Origin: Nitrospirota bacterium | Lineage (GTDB): Bacteria > Nitrospirota > Thermodesulfovibrionia > Thermodesulfovibrionales > Dissulfurispiraceae | Length of the DNA: 64,000 nucleotides | Direction of reading: 5' to 3' | Assembly (NCBI GenBank): GCA_004321915.1 | Contig: SCQE01000068.1 | Location: 33,916 to 97,915, forward strand | Shown: in pieces, positions 43,633-51,995 of the stretch | Numbering within the stretch: the stretch's first letter is position 1 | How the letters are laid out: each line of letters begins with the position of its first letter | Notes under the pieces: generated by a model | What the model was told of the DNA's origin: nothing | Seen by the model: only the letters and a program-made list of their open reading frames with translations | Databases searched by the model: none | Program-made: the position numbers and the translations under genes

Positions 43633-43896
43633 ATGGGACAAGATTCGGTCGAGAGGATAATCGGACGGCTTATAACCGACGACGGTTTTAGACAGCGGGC
43701 CCTTAGCTCATTTGAGCTTGCGTGCATAGAAGAAGGCTATGCGCTGAGCAGCGAAGAGGAATCTATTTTGAAGGGCATTCTCAACCCGGATGTTTATAAA
43801 AAGATAATGATCGTATCGGACTTGTTGGACAGCAACTTAAAACGCTGCGACCTGAAGAACGGAATTGGAAATCTGGTTTTAAGCGAGGAGCTTTAA
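43633..43896 (+). CDS. RiPP leader-like small protein (Franean1_4349/NHLP-type resemblance)
   Basis: 87 residues with ribosome site GAGAGGTGATCAA. The stretch SVERIIGRLITDDGFRQRAL with EEGYALSSEEESIL has the rhythm of leader peptides in Franean1_4349- and NHLP-type putative precursor proteins (V-E-x-I-I-G-x-x-x-T-D-x-x-F-R). The remaining tail (KGILNPDVYKKIMIVSDLL onward) lacks a Cys/Ser-rich core and ends NLVLSEEL. It may be a precursor without obvious core, or a regulatory helper of the sugar transferase 21 nt upstream. Family recall is moderate; function unknown. Confidence 0.6.
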   Translation: MGQDSVERIIGRLITDDGFRQRALSSFELACIEEGYALSSEEESILKGILNPDVYKKIMIVSDLLDSNLKRCDLKNGIGNLVLSEEL

Positions 43897-44028
43897 TGTT
43901 ATTACGGTTTTCCCTGCGGTGTAGCGTACGGTCCTGAGTCTTCGCCGAACCTTACCCTGCCGGTCCAACGGCATACCGGCCCTGCATAATGCGTAACAGT
44001 CCTTTTTCGGCTTGTTTGCTTTTACACA

Positions 44029-44057
44029 AACTTTACAAAAATTAACCGTAACTTTAC
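44029..44057. promoter_or_regulatory. Direct repeat AACTTTAC before the BTAD regulator
   Basis: AACTTTAC occurs at 44029-44036 and 44050-44057, a 21-bp (two-turn) period, with a degenerate third element ATTAACC (44041-44047) between. A TATAAA box (44077-44082) follows by 19 nt. The geometry fits an autoregulatory SARP-type site. The rest of 43897-44111 holds no supported gene. Confidence 0.45.
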
Positions 44058-44111
44058 CGTTCTTTCAGGTAGTCTTTATAAATAGACCTGTTATCAGATA
44101 TATCCGCATCT

Positions 44112-47100
44112 ATGGCAAAAAAATCTCAGTTGTCTCAAACAGATGACGCTCAGTCAAGCCGGTTTTTTAAGCGGGAGAGACTGTTTCGCAAACTCGACAG
44201 CGCAAGAAAGAAACCCATTATCTGGATATCCGGGCCTGCCGGATCAGGCAAGACGACCCTTTTGTCCGGATATATCGAATCCAGAAAATTGCGTTCTTTC
44301 CGGGGCCTTAACGACCTTTCCGAAGGACCTTCCGTCTATTCCGGCATTCCGGACAAAAACAGTATTGCCGGACCGTATCTGCTGATTTTCGACAATTACC
44401 ATAATGTGCCTTATTCCTCCGATTTACACCGTTCCCTTAAGGCGGACCTTTCCAATATTCCGAAAGGGGTCAATGTTATATTTTTGAGCAGACACGAGCC
44501 CCATCCTGTCCTTCTTGCTGAGGTGGTGAGCAACGGCACTCTGATAGGCTGGGACGAGTTAAGGCTTAACTACGACGAAACCAAAGAGTTTTTGTCCGCA
44601 GGCGACCGTTTCGGAGATGACGACATACTACGGCTGTACAGAAAGACGGACGGCTGGATAATGGGGCTTGTAGCCCATATCGAGCATAATGAAGGGAAGG
44701 AATATTCGTCCTGTAACGAAGATATTTTCTGTCCTGATGAAATAGCGGACGCCTTTGCCGGAATGTTTGCTAAACTGGATTGTTCTTTTCGCGAATTCCT
44801 GTTGAAAACCGCGGTATTCAGGACTATGAGCGCTGCAATGGCCGAACGTCTGAGCCGAAATCCGCACGCCGAGCAGATATTGTCAGGTTTATGCAGAAGG
44901 TCTTTTTTTATCGAAAAGGTAGACTCCGGATATTGCTGCCAGCCTCTGTTCAGGGAGTTTCTTCTGCAGCGTGCGAGGAAAGAATTCTCAGACGGCGAGT
45001 GGACCGAAATATCTCACAGCGCAGCCCGGATATTAAGCGCAGCCGGGCGGGAAGGGGAGGCCGGAGATGTTCTTATAGGGCACGGGTTGTGGGACGCTCT
45101 GGCCGGATTTATCATCGATGCCGCTCCGGCCATGGCGGCAAAAGGCCGTCTTGAAGCTGTATCGGAATGGACTGCCGCGCTTCCCGAAGACTATTTCAGC
45201 GCTGATCCTCGCCTTTTATATTGGAAAGGCCTGTCTGAGGCCGATAACGGCGGGGTGAAATTTCTGGAAGAAGCCCTGAAACTCTGTTCCGCCTTGAAGG
45301 ACAAAGAGGCAATGCTGCTTTCTTTTCTGGCCCTTAGCGATATGTATATTTCTTCGTCCGAATTCAGCCGTGCGGAAGGATTGATTTCCTTTGTAGAGAC
45401 GGGCATGAGGAACGATCCTTCTTTTTCGGTTTCAGGGTCTTTCGGGGACGCGGTCATGAACCTTTTTGTTTTGATGAGCGTGAACAGGCCGGACCATCCG
45501 GACATCTCTTTCTGGGAAGACAGGGCGTTCGTATCGGTCCTTGCGGGACATAATGCCGATATTAACCGCAGATTGAGCGCCGGCGTTAATTTGTGCCGTT
45601 ATTACCTCTGGATCGGGGACTTTTCGAAAGCGGCCTTCATCAGAGGTTTTCTGATCGACCATATCCGTATGGACGGGGTCTCAAGCAAGGTCCTCGGCTT
45701 GTTCGATGAGTTGGAGGCCTTTTATGACTTGTTCGTCGGGCCTACTTCCGCAATTATCATAAAGTCGCTCGGTTTATTGCAGGGGCCTGAGGAGAAAGGG
45801 CGCATCGGCCTTCTAATGCATGGTCTGGCAGCTTCCATCGAGGAGGATGACGCGCTTTCTTTTGACAGGATTTATCAGCATCTGTCCTCTCTTCTCAACA
45901 GCGCCAAAGAATCCGAATTGGCTTATTATCATTATCTTCTGGCATGCAGGGGGCAGATCAACGGAGACCATGATAAGGCGTTTTATAATCAGTCTTTGGC
46001 GCTGAATCTCCTAGCAAAATCCGGACGCAGGCTTGAAGAGCCGTTATTTTTCATTAAAATGGCCGAGATACAGTATGAGAGAGGGGTTTTCAGCGATGCT
46101 GATCATTTCAGGCTATCGGCACGGGAGGCAGCATGCAGGATGAACAGCAGTTTTTTTGAGCACCTGTGCGCCCTCCTTGACCAGCATGTTTTGTTCGACC
46201 GCGGCGCCGGTTATGAGGTAAACGATTGTTTGAATAAAGCTATGTTGAGTGTGAGGGCGCAGAAGCTTTTGGGGCTTATCTGGACCAACCACGCTTTTAT
46301 GACGCGGATTTGCATGAAGGCCCTTCAGTCGGGCATCGAAAAGGACACCGCCCTCGAGGTGATCAGAAAGCGAAGACTCATGCCGGATACGCCGCCTCTC
46401 GATGTCGAAGAATGGCCCTATCCGGTAATGATATATGCTCTCGGCAGGTTTGCCGTGATAAAGGATTCACTTACTCTTAAAGGCGCCGTTAAGCTTCAGT
46501 CCAAGCCTATCGCGATGATCAAGGCCCTTATCGCCTTTGGCGGAGTTGACGTGTCCAAGGCCCAGATAATAGACGCGCTCTGGCCCGAGGCCGACGGCGA
46601 TTCTGCTGTCACCTCCTTTGAATCCACGCTGCATCGCCTGAGAAGGCTCATAGAAGATTATAAGGGGATTCAGCTTTGTGACGGACAACTGTCTCTAGAC
46701 CCGCGCTATTATTGGGTTGACGCATGGGCGTTCGAGCATATGGTCGGGAAGGCCGATGCCTCATGGCAGTCCAGCCGCAGCGCCGGCCATAAAAATCACG
46801 ATGCCCTTAATGCGGCGCTGGGCCTGAGCGAAAAGACGATCAACCTGTATAAGGGCGCTTTCCTTCCGGCTGATTCCGATAGTGCATGGACCATTTCAAA
46901 ACGTGAAAGTCTGCGTAACATGTTTGTGTCTTCCGCATCGAAGCCCGGAGAATATTGGATTTCGGAGGGGAAATGGAAAACGGCCGCAGACTGGTTCCGG
47001 AGGTGCATCGACATAGACGGGTCCGCAGAGGTGTTTTACCGGCGCCTTATAAGCTGCTATAAAAATCTGGGTCTGAATATCGAGGCTGATAAGCTTTACG

Positions 47101-47135
47101 GCCGTATGCAAGCGGTCCTTTCAGGAAAGGTCTGA
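44112..47135 (+). CDS. MalT-like ATPase/TPR regulator with C-terminal SARP winged helix and BTAD
   Basis: 1007 residues. N-terminal STAND-type ATPase with Walker A SGPAGSGKTTLL (about residues 37-48) and LLIFDNYH Walker B (about 98-105). A winged-helix and TPR-like helical superhelix follows (about 280-750). The C-terminal output begins VMIYALGRFAVIKD (about 775) with the OmpR-type winged helix of SARP proteins (SKAQIIDALWPEAD, SFESTLHRLRRLIED), then a BTAD helical domain to the end. Such proteins are usually transcription activators that oligomerise on ligand and ATP. No Shine-Dalgarno is obvious before ATG 44112. Likely targets: own promoter and 47227. Confidence 0.88.
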   Translation: MAKKSQLSQTDDAQSSRFFKRERLFRKLDSARKKPIIWISGPAGSGKTTLLSGYIESRKLRSFRGLNDLSEGPSVYSGIPDKNSIAGPYLLIFDNYHNVPYSSDLHRSLKADLSNIPKGVNVIFLSRHEPHPVLLAEVVSNGTLIGWDELRLNYDETKEFLSAGDRFGDDDILRLYRKTDGWIMGLVAHIEHNEGKEYSSCNEDIFCPDEIADAFAGMFAKLDCSFREFLLKTAVFRTMSAAMAERLSRNPHAEQILSGLCRRSFFIEKVDSGYCCQPLFREFLLQRARKEFSDGEWTEISHSAARILSAAGREGEAGDVLIGHGLWDALAGFIIDAAPAMAAKGRLEAVSEWTAALPEDYFSADPRLLYWKGLSEADNGGVKFLEEALKLCSALKDKEAMLLSFLALSDMYISSSEFSRAEGLISFVETGMRNDPSFSVSGSFGDAVMNLFVLMSVNRPDHPDISFWEDRAFVSVLAGHNADINRRLSAGVNLCRYYLWIGDFSKAAFIRGFLIDHIRMDGVSSKVLGLFDELEAFYDLFVGPTSAIIIKSLGLLQGPEEKGRIGLLMHGLAASIEEDDALSFDRIYQHLSSLLNSAKESELAYYHYLLACRGQINGDHDKAFYNQSLALNLLAKSGRRLEEPLFFIKMAEIQYERGVFSDADHFRLSAREAACRMNSSFFEHLCALLDQHVLFDRGAGYEVNDCLNKAMLSVRAQKLLGLIWTNHAFMTRICMKALQSGIEKDTALEVIRKRRLMPDTPPLDVEEWPYPVMIYALGRFAVIKDSLTLKGAVKLQSKPIAMIKALIAFGGVDVSKAQIIDALWPEADGDSAVTSFESTLHRLRRLIEDYKGIQLCDGQLSLDPRYYWVDAWAFEHMVGKADASWQSSRSAGHKNHDALNAALGLSEKTINLYKGAFLPADSDSAWTISKRESLRNMFVSSASKPGEYWISEGKWKTAADWFRRCIDIDGSAEVFYRRLISCYKNLGLNIEADKLYGRMQAVLSGKV

Positions 47136-47226
47136 ATAAATAACGGCCCGGCCCGGTATTGTTCTTCTCCTTTACAGCAAAAAGGCTTATAAATCAATAG
47201 CAGTAAATGTTTTGTTAACACGAAAA

Positions 47227-47260
47227 TGTAAGCTTATTGTAAGCCCTGCCGGATTAAAAT
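47227..47260 (+). promoter_or_regulatory. SARP-type heptamer repeat and -10 box
   Basis: TGTAAGC at 47227-47233 and again at 47238-47244 (start to start 11 bp, one helical turn) is followed 10 nt later by TAAAAT (47255-47260). SARP activators bind heptamers in 11-bp periods overlapping the -35 position, about 8 bp from the -10. No good -35 hexamer is present, as expected for an activator-dependent promoter. Confidence 0.6.
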
Positions 47261-47324
47261 TGAATTATTAAAAAAGCTTTGCTATAAGGGCGAAGCAAAA
47301 AAACAGAATACGGAGGGCCTTGTT

Positions 47325-47639
47325 ATGACAGCAAAGAAAGATCTTACGGGTATCGGCGCGAAAATGGGTTTATTGATAGGGGGCTTGTATTTTCTTGTTT
47401 ACGGGCTTATTCCTGCGGGATATATCAGTACGATGCTGGCCCTGTATATTGCCGGAAGCCCGTTGGGCGGAAGCTTTATGGCAGGGCTTATGGCTATGGT
47501 GTTTTTCGCCTCTGCCGGGTTTGTTTCTATGATGACGGGCGGCATAGCAGGCGTATTTGTCGAAAGCATGATAGTCCTTTACAACAGAAAGAATGCAGCT
47601 GGAAACGTTAACGAACAGTTCAGCCCTATAAAGGCATAA
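47325..47639 (+). CDS. Small membrane protein (104 aa), candidate SARP target
   Basis: 104 residues with a good ribosome site (GGAGGGCC). Three hydrophobic segments (about 12-32, 36-52 and 56-82), Gly-rich (LIGGLYFLVYGLIPAGYIS; GGSFMAGLMAMVFFASAG), which could form a compact bundle. A polar C-terminal tail of 20 residues follows. No family that I recognise. It is monocistronic: an activator-type promoter in front and a strong terminator behind. It is likely the dedicated output of the BTAD regulator upstream. Confidence 0.75.
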   Translation: MTAKKDLTGIGAKMGLLIGGLYFLVYGLIPAGYISTMLALYIAGSPLGGSFMAGLMAMVFFASAGFVSMMTGGIAGVFVESMIVLYNRKNAAGNVNEQFSPIKA

Positions 47640-47654
47640 CCGAAAAGAGTCGTA

Positions 47655-47688
47655 AAAAAAGGGGAGCGGAATTCCGCTCCCCTTTTTT
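47655..47688 (+). terminator. Intrinsic terminator after the small membrane protein
   Basis: AAAGGGGAGCGGAATTCCGCTCCCCTTTTTTT region: perfect GGGGAGCGGAA/TTCCGCTCCCC stem followed by seven T. Confidence 0.92.
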
Positions 47689-47826
47689 TGTTTCTGAGGA
47701 GCGCAGGCGGTTTATCTGCCGGCCATAAGTTTTTATTATCACAGCTTAATCTTATTGAATATTGCCTGGTCTTTTCGTTAAAGTAAATATTCTTGCATTT
47801 TAACAAATCCAATCAGGAGGAAGCAT

Positions 47827-48402
47827 ATGGCTGAAACCGTAGAAATCAGATGGCACGGCAGGGGTGGACAGGGGACGGTCACCGCCGCAAAAGTTTTCGC
47901 CGACGCATGTCTCAGCGGCGGGCGGCATGTACAGGCCTTTCCCGAGTATGGGCCCGAAAGGTCGGGGGCCCCGCTCAGGGCCTACAATAGGGTCAGCAGT
48001 AAGGAACTCAGAATGCATTGTCCTGTCCTGCATCCGAGTATCGTTGCAGTTGCCGATGCTACTCTGCTGGATGCGATCAATGTGACCGAAGGCGCCCCTG
48101 ATAATGCGACCTTTATAGTAAACACAGCAAAGGATCCCAAAGAGATCAGGGCAAAGATAAACGCCAAGGACGGACAAAAAGTTTTTACTGTGGACGCCAC
48201 AAAAATCGCAATAGAGTGTTTTGGCAGACCGATGCCGAATTCTCCGATGGTAGGAACGCTTGCAAAGATATCAGGCCTGATGACGCTTGAGCATATACTC
48301 GAAGATGTAAAGAAGAGCTTCGGCAAGAAGTTTTCACAGAAGATAATCGACGGCAATCTTGAAGCCACAAAAAGAGGTTACGAGGAGGTAAAAGAGGGAT
48401 GA
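47827..48402 (+). CDS. porG: Pyruvate/2-oxoacid:ferredoxin oxidoreductase gamma subunit
   Basis: 191 residues. The opening VEIRWHGRGGQGTVTAAKVFADAC is the classic gamma-subunit motif, followed by PEYGPERSGAP and a C-terminal helical block. First of four genes in gamma-delta-alpha-beta order, the four-subunit type. The complex oxidises pyruvate (or a related oxoacid) to acyl-CoA and reduces ferredoxin, or runs backwards for CO2 fixation. Ribosome site AGGAGGAAGC is ideal. Its stop overlaps porD by ATGA. Confidence 0.94.
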   Translation: MAETVEIRWHGRGGQGTVTAAKVFADACLSGGRHVQAFPEYGPERSGAPLRAYNRVSSKELRMHCPVLHPSIVAVADATLLDAINVTEGAPDNATFIVNTAKDPKEIRAKINAKDGQKVFTVDATKIAIECFGRPMPNSPMVGTLAKISGLMTLEHILEDVKKSFGKKFSQKIIDGNLEATKRGYEEVKEG

Positions 48403-48692
48403 AACAAAAGGGATGGAAAGAACTTAAACCCGGCGCTGTGGTCACCGAACCCGGGAGCGCCTTGAAATTCAAGACAGGCTCGTGGAGGGCGTATAAGCCT
48501 AAATGGGTGCCTGAAAACTGCATTCAATGTCTGTTCTGCTGGATTTATTGCCCCGACATGTCGGTACCTGTTAAAGACGGCAAGAGGGGCGATTTCGATT
48601 ATGACTACTGCAAGGGCTGCGGAATATGCGCCCTCGAATGTCCCGGCAAAAAGGGCAATAAGGCGATAGTCATGGAAGAGGAGGGCAAATAA
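48399..48692 (+). CDS. porD: Pyruvate/2-oxoacid oxidoreductase delta subunit (2x[4Fe-4S] ferredoxin)
   Basis: 97 residues. Two cluster motifs, CIQCLFCWIYCPD and CKGCGICALECPG, each CxxCxxCxxxCP, typical of PorD. It relays electrons from the beta subunit to external ferredoxin. It overlaps porG (ATGA) and porA (TAATG), showing strict translational coupling. Confidence 0.95.
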   Translation: MKQKGWKELKPGAVVTEPGSALKFKTGSWRAYKPKWVPENCIQCLFCWIYCPDMSVPVKDGKRGDFDYDYCKGCGICALECPGKKGNKAIVMEEEGK

Positions 48693-49873
48693 TGGGAAAG
48701 ATAGTTGCTGTCACCGGAAACGAGGCGGTTGCCGAGGCCTTTAGGCAGGTCAACCCCGATGTATGCGCCGCTTACCCGATAACCCCTTCGACCGATTTGA
48801 TGCAGAGGTTTTCTAGTCTTGCCAATAACGGAAAGGTCAAGACCGAGATGATCCTCGTAGAGAGCGAGCACAGCGCGATGAGCGCGTGCATAGGCGCATC
48901 GGCAGGAGGAGGCAGGGTCATTACGGCCACCTCATCGCAGGGTATGGCGCTTATGTGGGAAGAGCTCTTCATAGCTTCCGGTTCCCGTTTCCCTATCGTT
49001 ATGGCCCTTGTGAACAGGGCCCTGTCCGCGCCCCTCAATATTCACGGCGATCATTCGGACGGTATGGGTGCTAGGGACTGCGGCTGGATACAGCTTTGGT
49101 CGGAGAACGCCCAAGAGGCATACGACAACGCAATCCAGTCGTTCAGGATTGCGGAGCATCTAGACATAAGGCTTCCTGCAATGACCTGTATGGACGGTTT
49201 TATAATCAGCCATTCCATCGAAAGAATAGAATATCTGGACGACGCGGCTGTAAAGGACTTTGTCGGAGAGTTCAAACAGACCAACCCTCTGCTGGATGTC
49301 GATAATCCGGTGAGCTACGGTCCGCTGATCCTGACCGATTACTACATGGAATACAGGAGGGCGCATGCCGAGGTCATGTCAAAAGTCAAGGGCGTGGTCC
49401 TCGATGTTGCTAAGGATTTCGAAAAGATTTCGGGCAGGAAGTACGGACTTTTTGAAACCTACCGTCTCGAAGACGCGGAGATAGGCATAGTCGTCCTGAA
49501 TTCGGCTGCCGGCACCACAAAGGATGCAATAGATATTTTCAGGGACAAGGGCATAAAGGCGGGACTTTTAAAGCCGAGGCTCTTCAGGCCGTTCCCGTAC
49601 GAAGAGGTCGGCGAAGCGCTTAAGCACCTGAAAGCCGTTTGCGTGCTAGACAGGGCCGATGCCTTCGGAGCCTCCTACGGGCCGCTCTTTATGGAGATAG
49701 CATCGAGCCTTTATCAATACGGACAGAGACCGCTTATGATGAACAAAATTTATGGTCTCGGCGGAAGGGACTATATGCCTGATCAGGCCGAGTATGTGTT
49801 GAGCGACCTTGTCGAGACAGCAAAATCCGGAAAAATAAAAAATATCAGAGAATATATCGGAGTGAGGGAATAG
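48692..49873 (+). CDS. porA: Pyruvate/2-oxoacid oxidoreductase alpha subunit
   Basis: 393 residues. Pyrimidine-binding transketolase domain I with AEAFRQVNPDVCAAYPITPSTD and ESEHSAMSACIGASAGG, plus TSSQGMALMWEE; then domain II with VVLNSAAGTTKD and LLKPRLFRPFP. The RPFP segment is usual in alpha subunits. It binds substrate and CoA together with PorB. The start overlaps the porD stop. Confidence 0.95.
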   Translation: MGKIVAVTGNEAVAEAFRQVNPDVCAAYPITPSTDLMQRFSSLANNGKVKTEMILVESEHSAMSACIGASAGGGRVITATSSQGMALMWEELFIASGSRFPIVMALVNRALSAPLNIHGDHSDGMGARDCGWIQLWSENAQEAYDNAIQSFRIAEHLDIRLPAMTCMDGFIISHSIERIEYLDDAAVKDFVGEFKQTNPLLDVDNPVSYGPLILTDYYMEYRRAHAEVMSKVKGVVLDVAKDFEKISGRKYGLFETYRLEDAEIGIVVLNSAAGTTKDAIDIFRDKGIKAGLLKPRLFRPFPYEEVGEALKHLKAVCVLDRADAFGASYGPLFMEIASSLYQYGQRPLMMNKIYGLGGRDYMPDQAEYVLSDLVETAKSGKIKNIREYIGVRE

Positions 49874-49875
49874 CC

Positions 49876-50829
49876 ATGTCAACACAAACACCGTTAAGCC
49901 TAAAAGAGCTTTCGAAAAAAGAGATCCTTCTGACCGGCGGCCATCGTATGTGTTCCGGATGCGGCGCTCCGCCTGTGGTGAAGATGGTGCTTTTAGCTTC
50001 CGAGTATCCCGTGGTTGCCGCCAATGCCACCGGCTGTCTTGAGGTGTCCACCTGTATATCCGAATTTACGGCATGGAAGATCCCGTGGATACACAATGCG
50101 TTCGAAAATGCGGCGGCCACGCTTTCGGGGGTGGAGGCCATGTACAATTCGCTGAAGAGGCAGGGCAAGATTGACAAGGAGATAAAGTTCATAGCCTTCG
50201 GCGGCGACGGCGGCACTTATGACATCGGATTCCAGAGCCTTTCCGGCGCAATGGAAAGGGGCCACGACATGCTCTATGTCTGCTATGACAACGGCGCCTA
50301 TATGAACACAGGGATACAGCGCTCAAGCGCTACCCCGTTTGGCGCCGACACAACCACATGTCCGGCAGGAAGCTCCATGCCCGGAGGGAAGAAGCAGCAG
50401 CGCAAGGACCTCACAAAGGTGATGGCTGCCCACGGCATCCCTTACGTGGCGCAGGCCTCTCCGAGCCACTGGTCCGACCTTATGAAAAAAGTTAGAAAGG
50501 CGCTCGAAATAAAGGGGCCCAAGTTTATGAACATAATCGCGCCCTGCAACCGCGGATGGAGGTCCCAGACCAACGATGCTATTACCCTGAGCAGGGTTGC
50601 TGTCGAGACCTGCTACTGGCCCCTTTATGAAATAGAAGACGGGGTCACGAGGATAACCGTAAAGCCGAAAGAGAAGAAGCCGCTCGTTGATTTCTTGAAA
50701 CCTCAGGGAAGGTTCAAGCATATGTTCTCGCCCGAGAACGAGGCGATGCTCAAACAGGCCCAAGAACAGATAGACAGACAGTGGGAAAAGCTGCAGAGGG
50801 AAGAGGAGTGCACTGCGCCTAAGAGTTAA
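49876..50829 (+). CDS. porB: Pyruvate/2-oxoacid oxidoreductase beta subunit (TPP and [4Fe-4S])
   Basis: 317 residues. Cluster ligands CSGC (about 27-30), the Cys in ATGCLEVST, and the Cys in APCNRGW (about 219). TPP site FGGDGGTYDIGF followed by YDNGAYMNTGIQRS. Closest pattern is PorB of four-subunit pyruvate oxidoreductase; 2-oxoisovalerate or oxalate specificity cannot be excluded. It is the last gene before a strong terminator. Confidence 0.95.
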   Translation: MSTQTPLSLKELSKKEILLTGGHRMCSGCGAPPVVKMVLLASEYPVVAANATGCLEVSTCISEFTAWKIPWIHNAFENAAATLSGVEAMYNSLKRQGKIDKEIKFIAFGGDGGTYDIGFQSLSGAMERGHDMLYVCYDNGAYMNTGIQRSSATPFGADTTTCPAGSSMPGGKKQQRKDLTKVMAAHGIPYVAQASPSHWSDLMKKVRKALEIKGPKFMNIIAPCNRGWRSQTNDAITLSRVAVETCYWPLYEIEDGVTRITVKPKEKKPLVDFLKPQGRFKHMFSPENEAMLKQAQEQIDRQWEKLQREEECTAPKS

Positions 50830-50849
50830 ACGGATTAGTTTGCGATTCA

Positions 50850-50883
50850 ACCCGCAATGCCGTCCGGCATTGCGGGTTTTTTA
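50850..50883 (+). terminator. Intrinsic terminator of the por operon
   Basis: AACCCGCAATGCC-GTCC-GGCATTGCGGGTT stem of 13 bp, followed by TTTTT. Confidence 0.95.
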
Positions 50884-50967
50884 TGGGTCTGCCGTAAACG
50901 GCTTCTTTTTTTAGTTGTACCTGTTATGCTACATTTATTGACTATTTCGTGCGCTGAAAGGAGAACC

Positions 50968-51993
50968 TTGACCGGCAACAGCAATCAGGTATTCGACAAG
51001 TTCAAAGGCAGGCCGATATTACCGTTTATTCTCATACTCCTTATAATTTCTTTCGGCGTGTCGGGCTATATGGTCTTGGAGGGGTGGGGTTTTCTGGATG
51101 CCCTGTACATGACCATCATTACTTTAACCACGGTCGGTTACAGGGAAATCCACCCCCTTTCCGTTAAGGGAACGGTTTTTACTATAGTCCTGATAATCGG
51201 AGGGGTGGGGAGCGTTCTCTATCTGCTGAGCATAGGGGCGCAGGTCATTCTTGAAGGCGAACTACATTCAGTTTTCGGGAGGAAGAGATTGGAGAAAAAA
51301 ATAAGGCTTTTAAAAGACCACTATATCATTTGCGGTTTCGGCAGGATGGGAAGGATCATATGCAGGGAACTGAATGAAAAGAAGATACCCTTTGTCGTAA
51401 TCGAGAAAAGGTCCGACAGCGTGGTTGATGCCGATGAGACCATCATATTCGAGGGCGATGCGACAGAGGACGAGGTCCTCAAAAAAGTGGGCATAGAGAG
51501 GGCAAAGGGGCTTGTGTCCGTGCTGCCGACGGATGCGGAGAACCTGTTCGTGGTTTTGAGCGCACGCGGCCTGAACTCCGATCTACTGATTGTTGCGCGG
51601 GCCGGAGAGGAGGGCTCGGAACAAAAGCTTTTCAGGGCCGGCGCAGACCGCGTTGTATCTCCTTATCACATAGGAGGTCTAAGGATGGCCCACACCATAC
51701 TGAAACCCGCGGTCATGGACTTCATAGAGTTTGCCACAAAGAGCGGAAATATAGACCTGCAGATGGAAGAGATCACGGTAAAGGAAGGCTCTAAACTGGC
51801 GGGTTTGACGCTCGATGAATGCGGCATAGGCAGGGACCTCGGCATTATTGTGGTGGCCATAAAAAAACTGAACGGCCACATGGCCTTCAATCCCACGTTC
51901 AGGACGATTATAAAGGCCGGGGATACGATGATAGCCCTCGGCGAGACGTCTAGGCTGCAGACACTTGAAAACAAGGCGTCAAACAGCCGTTGA
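50968..51993 (+). CDS. Two-TM potassium channel with RCK (TrkA) domains and unusual filter
   Basis: 341 residues. TM1 at about 15-35, pore helix and filter in TIITLTTVGYREIHPLS (about 53-69), TM2 at about 70-95; then RCK-N (GFGRMGRIICREL) and TrkA-C (about 265-335). The canonical filter TVGYG is here TVGYR, so selectivity is uncertain. Earlier starts are disfavoured: the ATG at 50857 lies in the por terminator, and ATG 50926 has no ribosome site. The TTG at 50968 follows AAGGAG at good distance. The next kinase starts at or within 3 nt of its stop. Confidence 0.85.
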   Translation: MTGNSNQVFDKFKGRPILPFILILLIISFGVSGYMVLEGWGFLDALYMTIITLTTVGYREIHPLSVKGTVFTIVLIIGGVGSVLYLLSIGAQVILEGELHSVFGRKRLEKKIRLLKDHYIICGFGRMGRIICRELNEKKIPFVVIEKRSDSVVDADETIIFEGDATEDEVLKKVGIERAKGLVSVLPTDAENLFVVLSARGLNSDLLIVARAGEEGSEQKLFRAGADRVVSPYHIGGLRMAHTILKPAVMDFIEFATKSGNIDLQMEEITVKEGSKLAGLTLDECGIGRDLGIIVVAIKKLNGHMAFNPTFRTIIKAGDTMIALGETSRLQTLENKASNSR

Positions 51994-51995
51994 CG

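Noticed and set aside
43894..43896. TAA after the leader-like protein as a recoded codon
   Set aside because: Selenocysteine uses TGA and pyrrolysine TAG; TAA recoding is not expected, and no insertion element is visible.
50857..50967. Longer N-terminus for the potassium channel (ATG 50857 or 50926)
   Set aside because: The first lies in the por terminator; the second has no ribosome site, whereas TTG 50968 follows AAGGAG at good spacing.
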